In this document: piece after piece, positions 38,423 to 44,627 of the stretch
Numbering within the stretch: position 1 is the stretch's first letter
Layout of the letters: each line of letters begins with the position of its first letter
From: Archangium sp.
Lineage (GTDB): Bacteria > Myxococcota > Myxococcia > Myxococcales > Myxococcaceae
Assembly (NCBI GenBank): GCA_016792935.1
Contig: JAEUJS010000409.1
Coordinates: 1-44,627, forward strand
Length of the DNA stretch: 44,627 nt
Reading direction: 5' to 3'
Made by a program: the position numbers and the translations under genes
Notes under the pieces: model-generated
Database searches by the model: none
The model's input: only the letters and a program-made list of their open reading frames with translations
Told to the model about the DNA's origin: nothing

Positions 38423-39658
38423 TCACGGCGTGCCGAAGAGTTCGACCAGGTGCGGGCGCGCCACGTCGGCTTCGGCCTGCACGTCTGCCGTGCGCTGCGC
38501 GGCGAGCGGGGGCAGCACGCGTTCCCTGTTGCGTTTGAGTGACTCGAGCATCGGCTTGCAGAGCGCTTCGTCTCGCTCGCGGCGGGCCTGCGCGGCGCGA
38601 CGAACGCTCTCGGTGATGACCACCCCGGTGGTCGCCGCGTAGTACGCGTCGCGCGCGCCGATCTGGCAGCCATTCGAGCGGTTGAGGTCCTGGTAGTACG
38701 CACGCACCTGCGGCTGGAGCGCCGCCGGCAGCGCGGCGATCTTCTGGTCCGACAGCGGCGTGCCTGACACGACGGTCGAGGGCCCGGGCAACAGCACCGA
38801 GGCCGGCGCCCACGCGTTGCGCACCTTCGGCAGCGGCACTGGGCCCGTCGGGGCCGCCAGCATCGCCGGCTCGTCGCTCTCACGGCTGGCGTTCACCAGA
38901 CTCAAGTCGCTCGACAAATACTGGCCCCTGGGGCGCAGCAGGAGCAGCGGTTCGTTTTCCTGCACCGGCACCATCGTCGGACGCTCGGAGCTCGAGCTGC
39001 TGCCGTTGCGGAACGAGAACTGCTCGTTGGATGCTGGAGCCAGCTGCGCCTTCGAGCCCGCAGGCGCGTAGACGAAGAGCTGTCGCGGCACGACCGCGAG
39101 CAGGGCCGCAGGCGTGGTGCGATCGAAGTACGGGAACCACGCGCTGACGACGCGGTCTTCCAGCGGCACCTCGGCCGGAACCTCGGCGTGCAACAGCGGG
39201 TCGAACTTTCCGTCTGGGCGAATCGCGAGCAGCAGCGCCTGACCAGCCTTCGGGGCCGTGTTGAAGCCGATGATGTAGCGCCCAGGCGCGAGGCTGGTCC
39301 GGCTGCTCCCGCCGCCGCAGTCGCCAGCCGCGCGCTGCTTCTCGGTCAAGAACCACACCGACTTCTCGTTGGGGCTCTCGATCGTCCACTCGCCCGGCGG
39401 CACGTCGACGATGGCAACCGGAGCGCCGAGCTCGGCGCGGTTGCACGGCTCGACGGCGGTCGAGGTCACGCGCAGCACCACGCCCTGAGCGGGGACCTGC
39501 ACGGTGAGCGGAGCGGCGAAGGGGCGCGCGGACGAGAGCGGCTTCGCGGGCTCCGAGGTGCGGTTGTCATTGGTGGTGCTGCCGAAGGGCAGCCCCTGAA
39601 CGCGAATCAGCGAACATCCGGACAGCAACAGCAGCGACGAGAGCAACAGGTGACGCAT
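38423..39658 (-). CDS. Lipoprotein of unknown function
   Basis: 411 residues from ATG at 39658. AAGGAG lies 6 nt before this ATG; a start five codons earlier would place it inside the coding sequence. Signal peptide LLLSSLLLLSGC, with lipobox cysteine at position 15. No known domain; the region at residues 70-200 seems beta-rich and contains VPPGEWTIES and LAPGRYIIGFNTAP, which recalls bacterial immunoglobulin-like or carbohydrate-binding folds, while the C-terminal ~120 residues are helical with many Arg/Glu. It is divergent from a LysR-type gene, with tandem repeats between. Confidence 0.7.
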   Translation of the reverse strand: MRHLLLSSLLLLSGCSLIRVQGLPFGSTTNDNRTSEPAKPLSSARPFAAPLTVQVPAQGVVLRVTSTAVEPCNRAELGAPVAIVDVPPGEWTIESPNEKSVWFLTEKQRAAGDCGGGSSRTSLAPGRYIIGFNTAPKAGQALLLAIRPDGKFDPLLHAEVPAEVPLEDRVVSAWFPYFDRTTPAALLAVVPRQLFVYAPAGSKAQLAPASNEQFSFRNGSSSSSERPTMVPVQENEPLLLLRPRGQYLSSDLSLVNASRESDEPAMLAAPTGPVPLPKVRNAWAPASVLLPGPSTVVSGTPLSDQKIAALPAALQPQVRAYYQDLNRSNGCQIGARDAYYAATTGVVITESVRRAAQARRERDEALCKPMLESLKRNRERVLPPLAAQRTADVQAEADVARPHLVELFGTP

Positions 39659-39715
39659 GGCGAACTCCTTCATCGAGGTGTGTTGGCAATACGCCTCGGC
39701 CCGCCCTGGAGTGAT

Positions 39716-39754
39716 GTCCCGAATTCAGGAATCAAAGTCCCGAATTCAAGAATC
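39716..39754. promoter_or_regulatory. Tandem 18-bp direct repeats, likely LysR operator
   Basis: GTCCCGAATTCAGGAATC (39716-39733) and GTCCCGAATTCAAGAATC (39737-39754) differ by one base and lie 21 bp apart, two helical turns. Each carries the palindrome GAATTC. A partial third copy (GTCGAATTC) is near 39763. The repeats lie between the divergent lipoprotein and LysR-type genes, the usual place for a LysR-type operator. Confidence 0.65.
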
Positions 39755-39793
39755 GCTCTTGCGTCGAATTCGTGCCTCGCGTGTGCTCTCGCG

Positions 39794-40654
39794 ATGGCCT
39801 TCGACGTCGCGACGTTGACCTGGGACGACGTACGTTTTCTCGAGGCGCTGCAGCGCGCCGGGCGCGTGAACGCCGCCGCGCGCGCCGAACGCGTCTCGGT
39901 CTCGACGTTCTACCGGCGCATCGCCGAGCTCGAGAAGCACACCGGCCAGCCGTGTCTCGTCCGGAGTGCGCACGAGGGCGCGTTGACCGAGTTCGGTCAG
40001 TCACTCGCGCAGGTCGGCAGCCGCATGCGTTCGGGCCTGGTCGAGGTCTTTGGCGCGCTGCGCGAGCGCGAGACCACGCTCGAGGGCGAAGTGAGCCTCA
40101 CCACGGTGGAAGCGCTGCTGCCGTTCGTCGAGCCGGCGCTCGTGAAGCTGACGCAACAGCAGCCCGGGCTGCACGTCGTGTTGCACCTGGGAGACCGTGG
40201 TCCGTCGGTGCGGCGTCGCGAGGTCGACGTGGCCCTGGCGGTCATGAAGCGCGCCCCCGAGGGCTGTCTTGGAAGACGGCTGGTCGCGCTCGAGTCGGGC
40301 GTGTTCGCCACGCGCGCGGCTCTCCAGCGTCCGCGCCGCTGGGTGCTGCGCAGTCTCAATGAGGCTGACTCTCCCGAGTCTGCGTGGGAACGCGAACACG
40401 CGAAGGGGGCGCTCGCGGTGCGCGCTCCGTTTCATGCGCTGGTTTCGCTGTGTGCCGCGGGAGCGGGGCTGGCGCTCCTGCCGAGCCTGCTCGCGCAACG
40501 CCACGCACTCGTCGAGGTGCCCGAGTTCCGCGCCAGCGCCGCGCACCTCACCCGGCCCGTGTGGTGTCTGACGCACACCGGCTTGAAGCGCAGCCCGCGC
40601 GTGGTGGCGTTGAGCGCCGCGTTGGCTTCGGTGTTCGGCGTCAGGGGTTCGTGA
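39794..40654 (+). CDS. LysR-family transcriptional regulator
   Basis: 286 residues from ATG at 39794. N-terminal winged helix-turn-helix: LTWDDVRFLEALQRAGRVNAAARAERVSVSTFYRRIAELEKHTGQPCLVRS (landmarks: residues ~8-58), linker helix, then an effector-binding domain of two lobes with the usual pattern (GEVSLTTVEALLPFVEPALVKL, RREVDVALAVMKR, GAGLALLPSLLA). The HTH is slightly unusual in having FYRR where most members have VS.AI..LE. It is divergent from a lipoprotein gene, with two 18-bp direct repeats between. Probable target: that lipoprotein gene. Confidence 0.88.
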   Translation: MAFDVATLTWDDVRFLEALQRAGRVNAAARAERVSVSTFYRRIAELEKHTGQPCLVRSAHEGALTEFGQSLAQVGSRMRSGLVEVFGALRERETTLEGEVSLTTVEALLPFVEPALVKLTQQQPGLHVVLHLGDRGPSVRRREVDVALAVMKRAPEGCLGRRLVALESGVFATRAALQRPRRWVLRSLNEADSPESAWEREHAKGALAVRAPFHALVSLCAAGAGLALLPSLLAQRHALVEVPEFRASAAHLTRPVWCLTHTGLKRSPRVVALSAALASVFGVRGS

Positions 40655-40668
40655 GTTCGAATGTCACG

Positions 40669-40686
40669 GTTGCGCAAGTTGCGCAC
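40669..40686. repeat. 9-bp tandem repeat upstream of the barrel protein gene
   Basis: GTTGCGCAA GTTGCGCAC, 73 bp before the start of the gene at 40759. Each holds the palindrome TTGCGCAA or TGCGCA. Possibly an operator; nothing else supports it. Confidence 0.3.
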
Positions 40687-40758
40687 GTCACGCCTCTGTC
40701 AGCGCCCAGGTGCATCGCGGACATAGCGCGGCGCGGCCGTTGCTCTTCACGCCGTGGC

Positions 40759-41511
40759 ATGAACCCAACGCTCCTGCTGCTCGCTGCACAGCTCGTCGTC
40801 GGTGCTGCCTCGTCGGAACCGCCCGTTTCCCAACCCAACGGCGTCGCCCCAGGGGGCTCTGCCTGTTCTCCCGAGGACTGGTCTCGTGAGAGTGATGATG
40901 TCTGCGCTGAGAACCGCGCGCTCAAAGTGTACGGACGCACGCACGGCGAATTCTCGTTCGGCTACCTGGGCCAATGGAGCAACGAGACGAACCGCGCGCT
41001 CGAGCTCAAGCCGTCCGATGCGAATCCTCCCTTCGCCGGAGCCATCACCGAGCCCTTCCTCGGCGCGCCCTTCAGCGGGAGCGTGCTCTCGGGCGCCACC
41101 ATCGAGAGCCGCGTCGTCTACGACGGCATTCGCATCACGGCGGGTCTTCGCTTTCCGTTTCTGAACTACCGGCCGGGAGACACCGCGCAGATCATCAACG
41201 TCGGCGGAGTTCCACGCGAAGTGCTCGTGCGTTCCGTCTCGCTGTGGGACGTGCGCACCGGCATCGGGCTCGAGTACTCGTTTCGTCGCGTGACGCCGTA
41301 CTTCGACGTGCTCGGTGACTTGCAGACCATGACCACGCAGCTCGTCGTCGATGGCGCGCCCGTCAAATACCAGGGCACCGCGTTCTCACTCGGTGGCCGC
41401 GTCGGCATGCGCTTTCAGTTCGAGCACGCGTTCCTCGCCGTGAGCGCCGAAGCGACGGCGCTCGGCCCGCTGCGTCTGGGTGGCTCGGCGCAGCTCGGCT
41501 TCGCGTTTTGA
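40759..41511 (+). CDS. Outer membrane beta-barrel protein
   Basis: 250 residues from ATG at 40759. Signal peptide (LLLLAAQLVVGAASS). The mature protein has alternating beta strands with aromatic caps (VYGRTHGEFSFGYLGQW, GIRITAGLRFPFLNY, RTGIGLEYSFRRVTPYFDVLG, GRVGMRFQFEHAFLAVSAEAT) and ends in a C-terminal phenylalanine (QLGFAF), the typical signature for BAM-assisted insertion. About eight strands, so an OmpW/OmpA-like small barrel. Role unknown. Convergent with the Nudix gene with an 8-bp gap. Confidence 0.8.
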   Translation: MNPTLLLLAAQLVVGAASSEPPVSQPNGVAPGGSACSPEDWSRESDDVCAENRALKVYGRTHGEFSFGYLGQWSNETNRALELKPSDANPPFAGAITEPFLGAPFSGSVLSGATIESRVVYDGIRITAGLRFPFLNYRPGDTAQIINVGGVPREVLVRSVSLWDVRTGIGLEYSFRRVTPYFDVLGDLQTMTTQLVVDGAPVKYQGTAFSLGGRVGMRFQFEHAFLAVSAEATALGPLRLGGSAQLGFAF

Positions 41512-41519
41512 CCAGCTGA

Positions 41520-41948
41520 TCAGCTTTGGATGTCCCACGCGTGGCGCTCGCCGAACGTGAGCGCCTCGAGCGCGGTGGGCAGCGTGGCGAAGAGCGGAGC
41601 AGGCAGCGCGTCGAGGGCGTACCAGTTCCACGACTCGATCTTGTCCGGCTCGCGCGCGGTCGGCTCTCCGCTCACCCAATCGCAGGCGAACGCGAGGTCG
41701 ATGTAGTGCTTCGGCGCGTACGAGATGGTGTTGAGCACGCGCAGGAAACGGAGGTTGGTGACCTCGAGCCCCGTCTCCTCGCGCACCTCACGCGCAGCGC
41801 AGTCGGCGAAGGACTCGAGGTGCTCGAGGTGACCGCCCGGCGACGCGTATTCCCCAGCGCCGTGCGAGCCCCGCCGCTTCCCGAGGAGCAGCTTGCCGTC
41901 CTTCATCACCAGCACTCCGATGCCGACGCGGGGGCGCTCTTCACTCAT
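41520..41948 (-). CDS. Nudix hydrolase
   Basis: 142 residues from ATG at 41948. The Nudix box G-x5-E-x7-R-E-V-R-E-E-T-G is complete (GGHLEHLESFADCAAREVREETGLEV, residues ~37-62, given as landmarks). Nudix enzymes hydrolyse nucleoside diphosphates linked to another moiety. The ATG overlaps the stop of the upstream gene by 8 nt, so translation is coupled to the sigma factor and membrane-bound protein. This coupling is uncommon and might tie nucleotide clean-up to the ECF response. Confidence 0.9.
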   Translation of the reverse strand: MSEERPRVGIGVLVMKDGKLLLGKRRGSHGAGEYASPGGHLEHLESFADCAAREVREETGLEVTNLRFLRVLNTISYAPKHYIDLAFACDWVSGEPTAREPDKIESWNWYALDALPAPLFATLPTALEALTFGERHAWDIQS

Positions 41949-43341
41949 TGCATTCTGTGTACACCCTCTCGTCGACTTTCTCGGCGTAGCCGTCGCCGGG
42001 AACCGCAAAGTCCTTCACCACCTGGAGCTGTTCGCAGGTCGTCGCTGCGTCGAACGCCGCGGCTGCCTTCTTCGTGCAGACATTGGTGAGCGCCTTGAGC
42101 AAGTCGAGATCGCCGCGCGAGAACTCGGAGCCCAACTTCCACGCACGGCAGGCTCCGCGGAAGTCCTTCCTGTCTGCGAGTGCCTTGCCCCGCTCGTACG
42201 CGCCGCGCGCCAACGCCGCGATCAGTTCTCGTCGCGGCCTTGATTCGAGGCGAGCGAGCGCGCGCTTGCGCTCTTCCAGACTGAGTCGCGTCGCGCCTTC
42301 GCCGAGCATCAGCCGCTCATCGACGTCGAGGAACTCCCGCGCGAACGGCGCGGCGCGATCGATGCCTGGGCCCGAGATGGAGGCGAGCTCGATGCGGGTC
42401 TTGAGCTGCAGCTCACCCGCCCGTCGGATGTCGACGCTCAGCGCCCGCGCCTCGTTCGACGTCAGCGTCGCCGTGCGCGCGCGCGCCTCATTCAGGTCTC
42501 CGTCGAACCAGGCGACCAGCACCTCTCCGAGCGCCAGGTCCGTGTAGCGCGCGCGAAGCTCGGTGCGCACCGCGGCGAGACCATCGTCGACGGGCACGGG
42601 AACGCGCAGCGCCTCCCAGCTCGGGCACGACCAGTCGCGATGCACCGAGCCCCAGGCGGCGACGCGCTTGTCGGCGAGCCCGCTGCGCTGGCACTCCAGA
42701 TTCACCCAGCGCTGGCAGCCTTCGTCGAGAGGATTGGCGCACGAGCGCTTCGCGCGTTCGAGCGCGGCCGGCACCATCTCGCGCGCGATTCCATTGGCGC
42801 GCACGAAGTACGTCTCGCAGTCTTTGGTGACGCGCGCGAACGCCTCGAGCGCCTCGTCAGGGCGAGACGACGACGCTTCCATTCCTCGGTTGAAATCGGT
42901 CTGACACGTTCGCAGCCGAGCCAGGTCGCCCAGGAGTTGCGTCGCTTCGTGATGCAGCGGCTCGAGCGCCAGCGCGCCGCGGCAAGCGAACTCGGCGCGC
43001 TCGAAGTCGGGCTCACCCGACGCCGGAGACGAGAAGCTGCGGCACTCGCTCAGCAGTCGCTCGATCTCTTCCGCAGGGTCCAACTCGACGTCGTCGCGCG
43101 GCGGCGGCGGACGCGCGAACTCGTTCCCCCGCATCAGACCGAGCTGGTACTTCCCGACGCCGACCGCGAAGACCAACACCGCGGCGACCGCGAGGAACAC
43201 CGTCCTTCGATTCGAAGGCCGCGCTCGGAACTGCGAGGTGGGCACGGCGAGGTCTTCTGTGCTCCAACCCGCGTCCGACTGACGCAGCGCCGGAGCGTCG
43301 GTCTCTTGCGACTGCCAGAGCTTCTGCAGCTCGTCGCTCAT
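41941..43341 (-). CDS. Single-pass membrane protein, probable anti-sigma or ECF partner
   Basis: 466 residues from ATG at 43341, overlapping the sigma-factor stop in ATGA. The N-terminal ~45 residues are cytoplasmic (MSDELQKLWQSQETDAPAL) followed by one membrane segment (about 48-65, VFLAVAAVLVFAVGVG) and a ~395-residue periplasmic part with many cysteines in TPR-like pairs (SECRSFSSP, EFACRGALAL, CQTDF, RSCAN, EGCQRWVNLEC, VCTKKAAA). Position and N-terminal cytoplasmic helix fit an anti-sigma factor. No typical zinc ZAS motif is seen, so this is inference. Confidence 0.75.
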   Translation of the reverse strand: MSDELQKLWQSQETDAPALRQSDAGWSTEDLAVPTSQFRARPSNRRTVFLAVAAVLVFAVGVGKYQLGLMRGNEFARPPPPRDDVELDPAEEIERLLSECRSFSSPASGEPDFERAEFACRGALALEPLHHEATQLLGDLARLRTCQTDFNRGMEASSSRPDEALEAFARVTKDCETYFVRANGIAREMVPAALERAKRSCANPLDEGCQRWVNLECQRSGLADKRVAAWGSVHRDWSCPSWEALRVPVPVDDGLAAVRTELRARYTDLALGEVLVAWFDGDLNEARARTATLTSNEARALSVDIRRAGELQLKTRIELASISGPGIDRAAPFAREFLDVDERLMLGEGATRLSLEERKRALARLESRPRRELIAALARGAYERGKALADRKDFRGACRAWKLGSEFSRGDLDLLKALTNVCTKKAAAAFDAATTCEQLQVVKDFAVPGDGYAEKVDERVYTECNE

Positions 43342-43868
43342 GACGCGCTCCCTTCGTGAAATCTCTTCGCCAGCGTGGCCTTCAAGCGATGCACGCGCGT
43401 CGCGACGTTGGCTGCGCTCAGCCCCGTCACTTCCGCAATGGCGAGCGCGTCGAGGCCTTCGAGGTAGAGCAGTACCAGCTGTCGATCGACTGGCTTCAAC
43501 GCGTGAATCAACTTCGTCAGCCGCTCCAGCGTGCGCGTGCGGTCGACCTTCGCCTCGACGTCGTCCAACACCACCACTTCCTCGAGCTCGACGAACTTCG
43601 CGTTCTTCCGGCGACCGAGATGTGACGCGCCGACGTTGTGCGCGACCCGCCACGTCCACGTCTTCAACGAACAGCGCCCATCGAACGACGCGAGGCTCCG
43701 CCACAGCGCGGTGTGCATTTCCTGCAGCAGGTCTCGCCGCAATTCGCGGTCGGCTTCGTAGCCCGCGGCGACACGGGCGATGGCCGCGCCCAGCTCGGAC
43801 ACGGCCTGCTGGTACAGCTTGTCGCGGTCGCGATCCACGTGGTGGCTCAAGGCGAGCGTGGCGTTCAC
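43338..43868 (-). CDS. ECF-type RNA polymerase sigma factor
   Basis: 176 residues from GTG at 43868. Region 2: AGYEADRELRRDLLQEMHTALWRSLASFDGRCSLKTWTWRVAHNVG (landmarks: residues ~35-80), region 4: KLIHALKPVDRQLVLLYLEGLDALAIAEVTGLSAANVATRVHRLKATL (about 125-172). Region 3 is absent, as in ECF sigma factors. Its stop overlaps the membrane protein start, and the Nudix gene follows, so the three are one operon. It is 30 bp downstream of the cyclase gene on the same strand. The GTG is only a few nt after a TAAC box, so the mRNA may be leaderless. Confidence 0.92.
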   Translation of the reverse strand: MNATLALSHHVDRDRDKLYQQAVSELGAAIARVAAGYEADRELRRDLLQEMHTALWRSLASFDGRCSLKTWTWRVAHNVGASHLGRRKNAKFVELEEVVVLDDVEAKVDRTRTLERLTKLIHALKPVDRQLVLLYLEGLDALAIAEVTGLSAANVATRVHRLKATLAKRFHEGSAS

Positions 43869-43873
43869 AACCC

Positions 43874-43902
43874 GTTAGTCACGCGCCCGCGGACTTTCTT
43901 AC
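43874..43902 (-). promoter_or_regulatory. Possible ECF-type promoter for the sigma operon
   Basis: On the sense strand GTAAGAAAGTCC (43902-43891) and GTGACTAAC (43882-43874) are 8 bp apart at their edges, with starts about 20 bp apart; GTG follows within 6 nt. The upstream element overlaps the end of the cyclase gene. Spacing fits an ECF-type promoter, but no second site was found in the window. Confidence 0.3.
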
Positions 43903-44627
43903 GAACTTTCGAACACCGGCTCGAAGAGCTCGGAAGTGCCCGTGATTCCCTTGAGTTCGTACGAGCCGACCGACTTCGCGATGGGCAGCACCTGCGCCAC
44001 CGCGCTGCTCACCAGCACCTGTTTCCCCAGCTTGCCGGTCATGCTCTCGATGCGTGACGCGAGATTCACCGCGGGCCCGATGGCCGTGAAGTCCAACCGC
44101 GAGCTGCCGCCGATGTTGCCGTACGCGACCTCTCCCAGATGCAGCGCGACGCCGAACGCGAGCGGACCTTCGCTGCGTGACGCGCGCTTCAAGTTGAGCG
44201 TGCTCAACGACTCGAACGCCTGACGCGTGGCCTTCACGGCGTTGGCGGCGACTCCGGGTGCGTCGGGTTCACGACCCACGGGGAAAATCGCGAGCAGCCC
44301 GTCACCGATGAACTTGAGCACCTGCCCGCCGTGCTTCTCGATGGCCGGCACCTGGCACTCGAAGAACTCGTTGAGCACGCCGATGATTTCTTTGGGCTGC
44401 CGCTCTCCGCTGAGCGACGTGAAGCCGCGCAGATCGCTGAACCAGATGACGCAGTTGATGAGGTCGGTGTCACCGCGCTGAATGCGGCCCTTCAAGATGC
44501 GCTCACCGGCGTCGTTGCCGACGTACGCATTGAGCAGATTCACCGCGGTGCGCATCAGCGCCAGGGTCTCCGCGACGCGCGAGAGCGGCCGCACCACGAA
44601 GGTGATGGTCTCGAGCTGCGCGTCGGT
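43899..44627 (-). CDS. Class III adenylate/guanylate cyclase, partial at right edge
   Basis: The frame is open to the window end (243 codons visible, start not in window). The cyclase catalytic domain has IWFSDLRGFTSLSG (first metal-binding aspartate), FIGDGLLAIFP (second), VALHLGEVAYGNIGG and FTAIGPAVNLASRIE (purine-specificity and transition-state region). This is the prokaryotic class III type with a catalytic domain of about 190 residues. The upstream sequence (LETITFVVRPLSRVAETLALM) suggests a helical linker from a sensor or membrane domain outside the window. The Crp/Fnr gene at 2698 could use cyclic AMP, but no link is shown. Confidence 0.88.
   Translation of the reverse strand, partial: TDAQLETITFVVRPLSRVAETLALMRTAVNLLNAYVGNDAGERILKGRIQRGDTDLINCVIWFSDLRGFTSLSGERQPKEIIGVLNEFFECQVPAIEKHGGQVLKFIGDGLLAIFPVGREPDAPGVAANAVKATRQAFESLSTLNLKRASRSEGPLAFGVALHLGEVAYGNIGGSSRLDFTAIGPAVNLASRIESMTGKLGKQVLVSSAVAQVLPIAKSVGSYELKGITGTSELFEPVFESS

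Noticed and set aside
41514..41525. AGCTGATCAGCT palindrome between convergent genes as terminator
   Set aside because: Stem too short with a 4-nt loop and no T-run; it also lies in the coding end of the Nudix gene.

Overview
The window is a GC-rich (roughly two-thirds G+C by eye) stretch of bacterial chromosome, most probably from a member of the Myxococcota (order Myxococcales or close). Signs of this are a DUF2378 (TIGR02265-type) protein, an AgmX/PglI-type C-terminal domain, several Cys-rich lipoproteins with long in-frame Gly-rich linkers, a Ser/Thr kinase with a membrane anchor, a hybrid histidine kinase, an ECF sigma operon and a high density of predicted lipoproteins. No rRNA, tRNA, CRISPR array, transposase or phage gene was seen. 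Genes are tightly packed and mostly intact; only the adenylate/guanylate cyclase gene at the right edge is cut by the window.

Layout. 1-12,100 is almost entirely minus strand: ceramidase-like lipoprotein, cytochrome P460 with a divergently spaced CRP-type operator and its likely Crp/Fnr regulator, a Cys-rich lipoprotein, a kelch-type lipoprotein, an AgmX-like protein, an AraC / DUF2378 / multi-pass membrane protein operon, a copper type II monooxygenase-like lipoprotein and another Cys-rich lipoprotein. Five of these lipoprotein genes share a bipartite motif (sense TGGCGCG-N14/15-TGGCGCC) ending 32-34 nt before the start codon. 12,200-17,900 is mostly plus strand: a glutamate-cysteine ligase (GCS2)-CBS fusion, a GreA-like protein, a C39-type peptidase, two small lipoproteins, a sterol desaturase-family enzyme and a VTT/TVP38 membrane protein. 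18,160-26,600 holds a DUF255 thioredoxin-like protein, small membrane and coiled-coil proteins, and a three-gene operon of Ser/Thr kinase, secreted partner and large lipoprotein.

26,660-36,400 is the most unusual part. It holds a minus-strand operon of cupin, STN/PilP-like protein and ATP-grasp ligase, a hybrid histidine kinase, and a plus-strand cassette of a second ATP-grasp ligase, an N-formylglutamate amidohydrolase-family protein and a metallo-beta-lactamase-fold lipoprotein. Ligase and amidohydrolase are 3 bp apart, which suggests a pathway that makes and trims an amino-acid or peptide conjugate. 36,400-44,627 holds a PEGA-domain envelope protein operon, a lipoprotein divergent from a LysR regulator with tandem operator-like repeats, an outer-membrane barrel protein, an ECF sigma / membrane anti-sigma-like / Nudix operon with overlapping genes, and the partial class III cyclase.

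A recurring oddity is copies of gene 3' ends: the P460 tail is repeated beyond its regulator (3430-3453, four differences, all synonymous), and the VTT gene tail is repeated perfectly over 26 bp downstream of itself. A second is a 48-bp in-frame duplication of the translation start region of the metallo-beta-lactamase lipoprotein gene. All functional calls are from reading the sequence; no database search was run.
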